DNA of 64,000 nucleotides, taken from the NCBI RefSeq assembly GCF_019890635.1, contig NZ_JAIOAB010000004.1, positions 62,001 to 126,000 of the forward strand. Direction: 5' to 3'. This document shows positions 42,760 to 50,546 of this stretch, piece after piece. This DNA comes from Streptomyces sennicomposti. GTDB lineage: Bacteria; Actinomycetota; Actinomycetes; Streptomycetales; Streptomycetaceae. The notes below the pieces were generated by a model that saw only the letters and a program-made list of their open reading frames with translations, made no database searches and was not told the DNA's origin. The translations under genes were made by a program, and so were the position numbers. Position 1 is the first letter of the stretch. Each line of letters opens with the position of its first letter.

Positions 42760-42873
42760 ACGAGTAGGAAAAGTCAAATCACCTAGTCTCGTCAGTAGCC
42801 CGTTCGAGGCGCCGAGGCCGGTCAGTGTTAGTTTGCGCAGGCGTCACCGAATCAGCACGGGTGGGGAGAGATC

Positions 42874-43518
42874 ATGGACACCACGCAGCGGACCGATCAG
42901 CAGCGGTCCGCCGACCGCCGACGGCGCGAGCTGCTGGAAGCCGCCGACCGGGTGGTGCTGCGCGACGGCCCGCAGGCCTCGATGAACGCCATCGCGGCCG
43001 AGGCCGGCATCACCAAGCCGATCCTCTACCGCCACTTCGGCGACAAGGGCGGCCTGTACGCCGCCCTCGCCCAGCGGCACACCGACGCCCTGCTCGACTC
43101 GCTGCGGGCGGCGCTGGACGCCCCGGCCGAGCGGCGCGAGCGGGTCGAGTCGACGCTGGAGACCTATCTGGCGGCCATAGAGGCCCGCCCGCAGGTGTAC
43201 CGGTTCCTGATGCATCCGGCGGAGGGCGGCCAGGGCGGCGACCAGGGCTTCGACGTCGGCAAGCACTCCGCGCCGCTGCTGCGCCGGATGGGCGAGGAGC
43301 TGGCGCAGGTGATCGAGGAGCGGCTCGACCTCGGACCGGGCAGCCAGCAGCTGGCCCGGGTCTGGGGCCACGGCATCGTCGGCATGATGCACGCGGCCGG
43401 CGACTGGTGGCTGGGCGAGCGCCCGTGCTCGCGCACGGAGCTGGTGTGCAGCCTCGCCGACCTGCTGTGGGGACGCCTCGCGGCGGCCGGCGACAAGGTC
43501 GGCGGCCCCGGCTTCTGA
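42874..43518 (+). CDS. TetR family regulator
   Basis: A 214-residue TetR regulator. The helix-turn-helix (about 15-60) reads RRRELLEAADRVVLRDGPQA, ITKPILYRHFGDKGGLYAAL. The C-terminal ligand-binding domain (about 70-205) contains ERVESTLETYLAAIEARPQV. Divergent to an acyl-CoA dehydrogenase across the palindrome at 42738-42759, it probably represses it and itself, sensing acyl-CoA. GGGGAGAG precedes the ATG. Confidence 0.92.
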   Translation: MDTTQRTDQQRSADRRRRELLEAADRVVLRDGPQASMNAIAAEAGITKPILYRHFGDKGGLYAALAQRHTDALLDSLRAALDAPAERRERVESTLETYLAAIEARPQVYRFLMHPAEGGQGGDQGFDVGKHSAPLLRRMGEELAQVIEERLDLGPGSQQLARVWGHGIVGMMHAAGDWWLGERPCSRTELVCSLADLLWGRLAAAGDKVGGPGF

Positions 43519-43591
43519 GCCCCCGCTCCCCCTCCCCCGGAGCCCCGCCCGACGGGCCGGACCCGCGTCCGCGCCCCGGCGGCCTTGACCC

Positions 43592-43681
43592 TGCGACCTC
43601 GCTCCCAAGGCGCTCACGCCCTGCGGCCTCTCTCCCGAGGTGCCCGCTCCCGGCGACCTGGCTCCCGAGATGCCCGCTCCC
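43592..43681. repeat. 30-base tandem repeat (3 copies)
   Basis: Three consecutive 30-base units (43592-43621, 43622-43651, 43652-43681), the last two differing by a few bases and the first more diverged (core CTCCCGAG-TGCCCGCTCCC). It lies between the TetR and deformylase genes and could be read as a 10-residue repeat in one frame, but no gene is evident. Confidence 0.7.
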
Positions 43682-43784
43682 GGCTCAGCCTCGGCCTCCC
43701 GCCGTCGGCGGCCCTGCGGCGGCTCGCCGGACCCGCGGGCCCGGCGGAGGTTCAGCCCGACCGGACCGATTCCGGCATCTCACT

Positions 43785-44351
43785 TCACACGTGCTCAATT
43801 CCGGCGGCACGGCCCCGGTTCCACGGCGCCCGCGCCGCCTGTCGGAGCACCTTGCGCCGGCGCCATCCCGTGAGATGGTCCACATACAGGCGGCCGTCCA
43901 GATGGTCGCACTCGTGCTGGAGGCATCGGGCGAAGAAGCCGGTGCCCTCCACGGTGACCGGCTCCCCGGCGACCGTGAACCCCTCGACGACCGCGCGGTC
44001 GTGGCGCTCGACGCCCGCCTCCAGGCCGGGCAGGGACAGACAGCCCTCCGGGCCGCGGAAGAGCAGTCCGTCGGCGGCCACCAGCCGCGGGTTCACCAGG
44101 TGCCCCAGGTGCCGTACGTCCTCGTCGTCCGGGCAGTCGTAGACGAACACCCTGAGGTCGAGGCCCACCTGGTTCGCGGCCAGTCCGACGCCCCGGGCGG
44201 CGTACATCGTCGCGAACAAGTCCTCCACCAGCGCGGCCAGTTCGGGGCCGAATTCGGTGACCTCGCGGCAGGGCGCCGCCAGGGCCGCGTCGCCGAGGAG
44301 GGTGAGGGGCCGCACGCGCCCGCGGGCGCCCGGGATCGAGCCGTTTCGCAT
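43785..44351 (-). CDS. def: Peptide deformylase
   Basis: A 188-residue metalloenzyme removing the formyl group from nascent proteins. All three motifs are present: GVGLAANQVG (about 58), EGCLSLPG (about 103, Cys ligand) and QHECDHLDG (about 145, two His and Glu). The C-terminal region is Arg-rich. The ATG at 44351 begins MRNGSIPGARGR with a weak Shine-Dalgarno. It is divergent from murT. Streptomyces often carry several deformylases, so this may be a secondary copy. Confidence 0.95.
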   Translation of the reverse strand: MRNGSIPGARGRVRPLTLLGDAALAAPCREVTEFGPELAALVEDLFATMYAARGVGLAANQVGLDLRVFVYDCPDDEDVRHLGHLVNPRLVAADGLLFRGPEGCLSLPGLEAGVERHDRAVVEGFTVAGEPVTVEGTGFFARCLQHECDHLDGRLYVDHLTGWRRRKVLRQAARAPWNRGRAAGIEHV

Positions 44352-44509
44352 GGCGGCAAGGGTACGGTCCTGGTGAACGCGCGAAGGGCGCGCGGGCGCC
44401 GCGACCGTGCCGGGGTTCGGGAGCACGATCGGATCTCGATAGGCTGAGGTCCACACCACGTTGCCGGATGGCTCAGGCGCGGCGCGTACGCAAGGAGGAT
44501 CGAGAACTG

Positions 44510-45748
44510 ATGGCAGGCAACTCGGACCCGCTCACGCCGCGGGCCAAGCTGGCCGTGACCGCGGGCAAGGCGGTCGCGGCGGCATCGCGCGCCGCGGGGC
44601 GCGGCAGCGGTTCGGTGATCGGGGGCCGGGTGGCGCTCAAGCTCGATCCCGACCTGCTGGCCCGGCTCGCGCAGAACCTGGACGTCGTCCTGGTGTCGGC
44701 GACCAACGGCAAGACGACCACGACCCGGCTCATCGCGGAGGCGCTGCGGGCGGCCGGACCGGTGGTCTCCAACGCGCTCGGCGCGAACATGCCGGCGGGC
44801 ATCACCTCGGCGCTGGCGGGCGGCTCGGACGCCAAGTTCGCGGTGATAGAGGTCGACGAGAAGTACCTCGCGGGCGTCGCCCGGGACACCGACCCCAAGT
44901 GCATCGCGCTGCTCAACCTCTCCCGCGACCAGTTGGACCGGGCCGCCGAGACCCGGATGCTCGCCGAGAACTGGCGCGAGGGCCTGGCCGGCTGCAAGGC
45001 CGTGGTGGTCGCCAACTGCGACGACCCGCTGGTCGTGTGGGCCGCGTCCTCCTCCCCCAACGTCATCTGGGTGGCGGCCGGGCAGATGTGGAAGGACGAC
45101 GCCTGGTCGTGCCCGTCGTGCGGCGGCGTGATGCAGCGCCCCGGCGACGACTGGTACTGCAACGAGTGCGGTTTCCGCCGGCCCACCCCGAGCTGGGCCC
45201 TGTCCGGCGACCACGTGCTGGACCCGCACGGCTCGGCCTGGCCGATCCACCTCCAGCTGCCGGGCCGCGCCAACAAGGCCAACGCCGCCTCGTCCGCGGC
45301 CGTCGCCGCCGTCTTCGGGGTGCCGCCGCAGGTCGCCCTGGAGCGGATGTACCAGGTGCAGGCGGTGGCGGGCCGCTACGACGTGGTGCAGTTCATGAAC
45401 CGCGACCTCAGGCTGCTGCTGGCGAAGAACCCGGCCGGCTGGCTGGAGACGTTCTCGCTGATCGACCCGCCGCCGGCCCCGGTGATCCTGTCGGTGAACG
45501 CGCGCGGCGCCGACGGCACCGACACCTCGTGGCTGTGGGACGTGGACTACACCCGGCTGACCGGCCACCCCCTCTTCGTGATCGGCGACCGCAAGCTGGA
45601 CCTCGCGGTGCGGCTGGAGGTCGCGAACCAGCACTTCCAGGTCTGCGAGAACCTCGACCAGGCGGTGCAGCAGGCGCCGCCCGGCCGGATCGAGGTCATC
45701 GCCAACTACACCGCGTTCCAGGACCTGCGCCGCCGCGTCGGCAACTGA
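44510..45748 (+). CDS. murT: Lipid II isoglutaminyl synthase, MurT subunit
   Basis: A 412-residue Mur-ligase-like subunit. ATP loop: VLVSATNGKTTTTRLIAEAL (about 63). An inserted zinc ribbon is formed by CPSCGG and CNECGF (about 200-222). The C-terminal DUF1727 region has VNARGADGTDTSWLWDVDYT, where the Asp completing the amidotransferase triad is expected. With GatD it amidates D-Glu in lipid II using glutamine. AAGGAGG lies 11 bases before the ATG; an ATG at 44468 is possible. A TAGGCT -10 box lies at 44440-44445. Confidence 0.95.
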   Translation: MAGNSDPLTPRAKLAVTAGKAVAAASRAAGRGSGSVIGGRVALKLDPDLLARLAQNLDVVLVSATNGKTTTTRLIAEALRAAGPVVSNALGANMPAGITSALAGGSDAKFAVIEVDEKYLAGVARDTDPKCIALLNLSRDQLDRAAETRMLAENWREGLAGCKAVVVANCDDPLVVWAASSSPNVIWVAAGQMWKDDAWSCPSCGGVMQRPGDDWYCNECGFRRPTPSWALSGDHVLDPHGSAWPIHLQLPGRANKANAASSAAVAAVFGVPPQVALERMYQVQAVAGRYDVVQFMNRDLRLLLAKNPAGWLETFSLIDPPPAPVILSVNARGADGTDTSWLWDVDYTRLTGHPLFVIGDRKLDLAVRLEVANQHFQVCENLDQAVQQAPPGRIEVIANYTAFQDLRRRVGN

Positions 45749-45768
45749 CCACGAAGGACGATCACTTC

Positions 45769-46497
45769 ATGAGCGACAACCAACTGCGGCTGGTGTGGAT
45801 CTACCCGGACCTGCTCAGCACCTACGGCGACCAGGGCAACGCGCTCGTCGTGGAGCGCCGGGCCCGGCAGCGCGGCCTGGACGTGGCCCGGCTGGACGTG
45901 CGCAGCGACCAGCCGATCCCGACCTCCGGCGACATCTACCTGATCGGCGGCGGCGAGGACCGGCCGCAGCGGCTGGCGGCGGAGCGGCTGCGCCGCGACG
46001 GGCACCTGTACCAGGCCGTGCAGAACGGCGCGATCGTCTTCTCGGTCTGCGCCGGCTACCAGATCCTCGGCCACGAGTTCGTCAACGACCTCGGCCAGCG
46101 CGAGCCGGGTCTCGGCCTGCTCGACGTGGTGTCGGTGCGCGGTGAGGGCGAGCGCTGCGTGGGCGACGTGCTCGGGGACATCGACCCGCGGCTCGGGCTG
46201 CCGCCGCTGACCGGGTTCGAGAACCACCAGGGCGTCACCCACCTCGGCCCCACCGCCCGCCCGTTCGCCCAGGTCCGCATCGGCAGGGGCAACGGCACGG
46301 GCGACGGCACGGAGGGCGCGTACAACGACACCGTGTTCGGCACGTACATGCACGGGCCCGTGCTCGCCCGCAACCCGCAGATCGCGGACCTGCTGCTGAA
46401 GCTGGCGCTGGACGTCAACGCGCTGCCGCCGATCGACGACCACTGGTACGAGGCGCTCCGCGACGAGCGCATCGCGGCGGCGCAGCAGCCCGCGTGA
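45769..46497 (+). CDS. gatD: Lipid II isoglutaminyl synthase, GatD glutaminase subunit
   Basis: A 242-residue CobQ/GATase-3-like amidotransferase. Cys94 in VFSVCAGYQILGHEF is the nucleophile (same number as in S. aureus GatD), and the His is in FGTYMHGPVLARN (about 190). It releases ammonia from glutamine for MurT. It starts 20 bases after murT in the same operon with an AAGGA-type site. The amidation affects cross-linking and lysozyme resistance. Confidence 0.95.
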   Translation: MSDNQLRLVWIYPDLLSTYGDQGNALVVERRARQRGLDVARLDVRSDQPIPTSGDIYLIGGGEDRPQRLAAERLRRDGHLYQAVQNGAIVFSVCAGYQILGHEFVNDLGQREPGLGLLDVVSVRGEGERCVGDVLGDIDPRLGLPPLTGFENHQGVTHLGPTARPFAQVRIGRGNGTGDGTEGAYNDTVFGTYMHGPVLARNPQIADLLLKLALDVNALPPIDDHWYEALRDERIAAAQQPA

Positions 46498-46600
46498 CCG
46501 GCGTCCCGCCGCGCGGCGGCCCGTCCGGGCGGTGACCCGGCGGCGATCCGCGCAGCAGGAAACGGTTCTTCTCCACGGCCCTCCCGGCCCGGTCCCGACC

Positions 46601-46658
46601 GTGCGTACACCGGCCCGTCAGCATGCGGCAACCAGCCCGTCTGACGGGCCGTACGCAC
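46601..46658. terminator. Long bulged hairpin after gatD
   Basis: GTGCGTAC (46601-46608) plus GGCCCGTCAG (46612-46621) pair perfectly with CTGACGGGCC (46641-46650) and GTACGCAC (46651-46658), leaving a 3-base bulge (ACC) and a 19-base loop. A shorter 14-base palindrome lies at 46506-46519. Together they probably terminate the murT-gatD transcript, though the distance and bulge also allow a regulatory RNA or protein site. Confidence 0.55.
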
Positions 46659-46787
46659 AGGTGAGCGGCCCCGTCCAGCAGGCGGACGCATGCTGCGGCC
46701 CTCCCCCCTGCTGCCGTTAGGGTGGCGGGGATCGAGCCGGACAGCGCGGTCCGGTCCCGTGCCCATGTGGAGAAGGTTGTTCGGGCT

Positions 46788-47813
46788 ATGCGCATTGGTG
46801 TCCTCACGTCCGGCGGCGACTGCCCCGGTCTGAACGCCGTCATCCGGTCCGTCGTGCACCGTGCGGTCGCCGACCACGGCGACGAGGTCATCGGCTTCCG
46901 GGACGGCTGGAAGGGCCTTCTGGAGTGCGACTACCTCAAGCTCGACCTCGACGCCGTCGGCGGCATCCTGGCCCGCGGCGGCACCATCCTCGGCTCCTCC
47001 CGGGTCCGCCCCGAGCATCTGCGCGACGGCGTGGAGCGGGCCAAGGGGCATGTGCGGGAGCTGGGGCTCGACGCGATCATCCCGATCGGCGGTGAGGGCA
47101 CGCTCAAGGCGGCCCGGCTGCTGTCGGACAACGGCCTGCCCATCGTGGGCGTGCCGAAGACCATCGACAACGACATCGCCGTCACCGACGTCACCTTCGG
47201 CTTCGACACCGCCGTGACCGTCGCCACCGAGGCGCTGGACCGGCTGAAGACCACCGCCGAGTCGCACCAGCGGATGCTGATCGTGGAGGTCATGGGCCGC
47301 CACACCGGCTGGATCGCGCTCCAGTCCGGCATGGCGGCCGGCGCGCACGCCGTGGTCGTGCCCGAGCGGCCCTTCGACATCGAGGAGCTGGCGCGGAAGG
47401 TCGGCGAGCGCTTCGAGGCCGGCAAGCGGTTCGCGATCGTCGTCGCCGCGGAGGGCGCCAAGCCGCTGCCCGGCACCATGGACTTCGACGAGGGCGGCAA
47501 GGACGTCTACGGCCACGAGCGGTTCGCCGGCATCGCCCGGCAGCTCTCCATCGAGCTGGAGGAGCGCCTCGGCAAGGAGGCCCGGCCGGTCATCCTCGGG
47601 CACGTCCAGCGCGGCGGCACCCCGACGGCGTACGACCGGGTGCTGGCGACCCGGTTCGGCTGGCACGCGGTGGAGGCGGTGCACCGCGGGGAGTTCGGCC
47701 GGATGACCGCGCTGCGGGGCACCGACATCGTGATGGTGTCGCTGGCCGAGGCCGTGGAGACCCTGAAGACGGTCCCCGCGGACCGGTACGCCGAGGCGGA
47801 GTGCGTGCTGTAG
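46788..47813 (+). CDS. pfkA: 6-phosphofructokinase
   Basis: A 341-residue PFK-A enzyme for the committed glycolytic step. It has GVLTSGGDCPGLNAVIRSV (phosphate loop), GGILARGGTILGSSR, IPIGGEGTLKAARLL (GGEGT, Gly in the position that favours ATP), VPKTIDNDI with the catalytic Asp, EVMGRHTGWIALQSG and VILGHVQRGGTPTAYDR. This mix (GGEGT with PKTID) is typical of actinobacterial ATP-PFKs. TAGGGT at 46718-46723 may be the -10. Streptomyces have multiple copies. Confidence 0.96.
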   Translation: MRIGVLTSGGDCPGLNAVIRSVVHRAVADHGDEVIGFRDGWKGLLECDYLKLDLDAVGGILARGGTILGSSRVRPEHLRDGVERAKGHVRELGLDAIIPIGGEGTLKAARLLSDNGLPIVGVPKTIDNDIAVTDVTFGFDTAVTVATEALDRLKTTAESHQRMLIVEVMGRHTGWIALQSGMAAGAHAVVVPERPFDIEELARKVGERFEAGKRFAIVVAAEGAKPLPGTMDFDEGGKDVYGHERFAGIARQLSIELEERLGKEARPVILGHVQRGGTPTAYDRVLATRFGWHAVEAVHRGEFGRMTALRGTDIVMVSLAEAVETLKTVPADRYAEAECVL

Positions 47814-47831
47814 GACACGTGCGGGCCCGAG

Positions 47832-47863
47832 CCGCCCCCGGTCGCGAGCGCGGCCGGGGGCGG
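47832..47863 (+). terminator. Terminator after pfkA
   Basis: CCGCCCCCGG (47832-47841) and CCGGGGGCGG (47854-47863) form a perfect 10-base-pair stem with a 12-base loop, followed by TTCT, 18 bases after the pfkA stop. Confidence 0.75.
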
Positions 47864-47963
47864 TTCTAGTCTGGGTGCGGACAGACAGCTGGGGACAGAC
47901 GGCTGCGGATGCGCACAGCTGTGGTTCAACAGCGCACAACCCCCACGAATCAGGAGCCGGCGG

Positions 47964-48914
47964 ATGGATCACAGCGGGCACGGCATGACCATGGATCTGC
48001 CGCCGTTCACGCTGGGACGCGGCCTCGAGTGGTCCACGGACCCGTTCTTCCTCGTCGCCTGCCTGCTCGGGCTCGCCCTGTACGGGTGGGGCGTGGTGCG
48101 GCTGCGGCGCCGCGGCGACTCCTGGCCGGTGGGCCGGACCGTCGCGTACGTCGTCGGTGTGCTGACCGTGCTGCTGACGATGTGCACCGGGCTGAACGAC
48201 TACGGCATGGTCATGTTCAGCGTGCACATGGTGCAGCACATGGTGATCAGCATGCTGTCGCCGATCCTGATCCTGCTGGGCGCGCCGGTCACCCTGGCGC
48301 TGCGGGCGCTGCCGGTGGCGGGGCGGGGCCGCAAGGGTCCGCGCGAGCTGCTGCTGGCCCTGCTGCACAGCCGCTACATGCGGATCGTGACGCACCCGGC
48401 GTTCACCATCCCGATGTTCATCGCGAGCCTGTACGCGCTCTACTTCACGCCGCTGTTCGACTTCCTGATGGGGTCGCGGGCGGGGCACATCGCGATGATG
48501 GTGCACTTCCTCGCGGTCGGTGTGGCGTTCTTCTGGCCGATCATGGGCGTGGACCCGGGGCCGCACCGGCCGGGCTATCTGATGCGGATGCTGGAGCTGT
48601 TCGCGGGCATGCCGTTCCACGCGTTCTTCGGCATCGCGCTGATGATGGGCTCCACCCCGATGGTGAAGACCTTCGAGAACCCGCCCGCCTCGCTCGGCAT
48701 CGACGCCCTGTCCGACCAGAGCGCGGCCGGCGGCATCGCCTGGGCGTTCAGCGAGGTGCCCTCGGTGCTGGTGCTGCTGGCGCTGCTGTTCCAGTGGTAC
48801 CGCTCCGAGCAGCGGCAGGCCAAGCGCACGGACCGGGCCGCGGACCGCGACGGCGACAAGGAGCTGGCGGCGTACAACGCCTATCTGGCGTCGCTCAACG
48901 CGCGCGGGAACTGA
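47964..48914 (+). CDS. CtaG-like cytochrome c oxidase assembly protein
   Basis: A 316-residue polytopic membrane protein of the caa3_CtaG family with about seven hydrophobic helices. It has conserved His pairs: FSVHMVQHMVISMLSPILI (about 92), MRIVTHPAFTIPMF and FHAFFGIALMM (about 215), and begins MDHSGHGM. Related proteins help deliver copper to cytochrome oxidase, and the His/Met richness fits that. GGAGC precedes the ATG. No oxidase genes are adjacent. Confidence 0.85.
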   Translation: MDHSGHGMTMDLPPFTLGRGLEWSTDPFFLVACLLGLALYGWGVVRLRRRGDSWPVGRTVAYVVGVLTVLLTMCTGLNDYGMVMFSVHMVQHMVISMLSPILILLGAPVTLALRALPVAGRGRKGPRELLLALLHSRYMRIVTHPAFTIPMFIASLYALYFTPLFDFLMGSRAGHIAMMVHFLAVGVAFFWPIMGVDPGPHRPGYLMRMLELFAGMPFHAFFGIALMMGSTPMVKTFENPPASLGIDALSDQSAAGGIAWAFSEVPSVLVLLALLFQWYRSEQRQAKRTDRAADRDGDKELAAYNAYLASLNARGN

Positions 48915-48952
48915 CCTCCCCGCGCCCCGGCCCTCCCGCGCGCCTGCGCCGC

Positions 48953-48972
48953 CCCCGCCCCGCCCCGCCCCG
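48953..48972. repeat. CCCCG tandem repeat
   Basis: Four perfect CCCCG pentamers in a C-rich stretch downstream of the ctaG-like gene. Confidence 0.75.
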
Positions 48973-49106
48973 CGCCCGCGCCTCTCCGGCCGCGCGTCCG
49001 CGCCGCGCCGCCCCGCGCCCCCGCGCTCCGTTCGCGCACTTGTGGCGCCCCGGAGGTGAAACGAGGGCACCATGGAGGGGAGGCGGACGTGAGGAGGGGT
49101 GTCGTG

Positions 49107-49277
49107 ATGCCCGGTTCGACGGACGGTTCCACGAGAGCCATGGGGGCGCTCACGGTGGGCGCCCTGGTGGTGGTGTCGGCCTATTCGGTGGCGATGGGCG
49201 CCAACGGGTGGCTGTGGTTCGGGTGGGTCGTGCTGGGGCTGGTGACGCTGGGCATGGTGGTCACCCACGGCTCCTGA
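49107..49277 (+). CDS. Small two-helix membrane protein
   Basis: A 56-residue protein with a short polar start (MPGSTDGSTRA) and two hydrophobic helices (GALTVGALVVVSAYSVAM, WLWFGWVVLGLVTLGMVV) joined by a tight turn. GAGGAGGGG gives a strong ribosome site. Function is unknown. It lies between the ctaG-like gene and the convergent symporter operon. Confidence 0.65.
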   Translation: MPGSTDGSTRAMGALTVGALVVVSAYSVAMGANGWLWFGWVVLGLVTLGMVVTHGS

Positions 49278-49331
49278 GGCGGGCCGGACGCGCGCGGTTC
49301 CCCGGGCCGTCGGTCACGGTCGTCCGGCCGC

Positions 49332-50546
49332 TCAGTCGCCCGTGAGGTTCCCGAGCCGGCCGGCCGAGTGGACGCCGGGCTGGTACTTGGGCAGCCGGAC
49401 GGTGATCTTCATCCCGGCGCCGGGCGCGGTCTCCAGGACCAGGCCGTGGTCGTCGCCGTACACCTGGCGCAGCCGGTCGTCGACGTTGGACAGGCCGATG
49501 CCGCCGGAGGGGCTGTCCTCGCCGGCCAGGATGCGGTGCAACAGCCGCGGGTCCATGCCGGCGCCGTCGTCCTCGATGACGACCAGGGCCTCGGCGCCCG
49601 CGTCCCGTGCGGTGATGCGGATGCGGCAGGTGCCGGCCTTGCCCTCCAGACCGTGCTTGACGGCGTTCTCCACCAGCGGCTGCAGGCACAGGAACGGCAG
49701 GGCGACCGGCAGCACCTCGGGGGCGATCTGCAGCGTCACCGCGAGCCGGTCGCCGAAGCGGGCCCGCACCAGCGCCAGGTAGTGCTCGATGGCGTGCAGT
49801 TCGTCGGCGAGCGTGGTGAAGTCGCCGTGCCGGCGGAACGAGTAGCGGGTGAAGTCGGCGAACTCCAGCAGCAGCTCGCGGGCGCGCTCGGGGTCGGTGC
49901 GCACGAACGAGGCGATCACGGCGAGCGAGTTGTAGACGAAGTGCGGCGAGATCTGGGCGCGCAGGGCCTTGATCTCGGCCTCGATCAGCCGGGTGCGGGA
50001 GCGGTCGAGGTCGGCGAGTTCCAGCTGGACGGAGACGAACCGGGCGACCTCGGCGGCGGCGCGTACCAGGACGGCGGACTCGCCCGGCGCGCAGGCCACC
50101 AGGGCGCCGTGCACGCGGTCGTCCACGGTGAGCGGGGCGACGACCGCCCAGCGCACCGGGCAGTCGGGGGTGGCGCAGTCGAGGCGGAAGGCCTCGCCGC
50201 GCCCGGTGTCCAGGGGCCCGGCGAGGCGTTCCATGATCGCGTCGCGGTGGTGGGCGCCGACGCCGTCCCAGGCCAGGACGCGCCGGTCGTCGGTGAGGCA
50301 GAGGGCGTCGGTGCCGAGCAGGGTGCGCAGCCGCGGGGCCGACTTGCCGGCGGTCTCCTCGGTGAGTCCGGCGCGCAGCGGGGGCGCGGCGAGGGAGGCG
50401 GTGTGCAGGGTGCGGAAGGTGGCGTGCTCGACGGGGGTGCCGAGGCCGCCGAGGCCCGGCGGGCGGGCGGTGCGCCGGCCGAGCCAGAACCCGGCGGCCA
50501 GCAGCGGCAGCACGGCGACGCACAGTCCGGCGAGGAATCCGCTCAT
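49332..50546 (-). CDS. LytS-like sensor histidine kinase
   Basis: A 404-residue kinase. One N-terminal membrane helix (VAVLPLLAAGFWLG), a GAF-like region (about 45-175) with DCPVRWAVVAPLTV, then a His_kinase domain with the phosphorylated His in ALRAQISPHFVYNSLAVIAS (about 200), and an ATPase with LVENAVKHGLEGK, EDDGAGMD and GIGLSNVDDRLRQVY. It lacks the multi-helix LytS sensor domain, so it may sense through GAF or the co-encoded transporter. It overlaps the symporter gene by 4 bases and pairs with the LytTR regulator of the operon. Confidence 0.9.
   Translation of the reverse strand: MSGFLAGLCVAVLPLLAAGFWLGRRTARPPGLGGLGTPVEHATFRTLHTASLAAPPLRAGLTEETAGKSAPRLRTLLGTDALCLTDDRRVLAWDGVGAHHRDAIMERLAGPLDTGRGEAFRLDCATPDCPVRWAVVAPLTVDDRVHGALVACAPGESAVLVRAAAEVARFVSVQLELADLDRSRTRLIEAEIKALRAQISPHFVYNSLAVIASFVRTDPERARELLLEFADFTRYSFRRHGDFTTLADELHAIEHYLALVRARFGDRLAVTLQIAPEVLPVALPFLCLQPLVENAVKHGLEGKAGTCRIRITARDAGAEALVVIEDDGAGMDPRLLHRILAGEDSPSGGIGLSNVDDRLRQVYGDDHGLVLETAPGAGMKITVRLPKYQPGVHSAGRLGNLTGD

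Noticed and set aside
43585..44142. 185-codon frame covering the 30-base repeat and the deformylase antisense
   Set aside because: Mostly antisense to def; no ribosome site. The repeat is kept as a repeat only.
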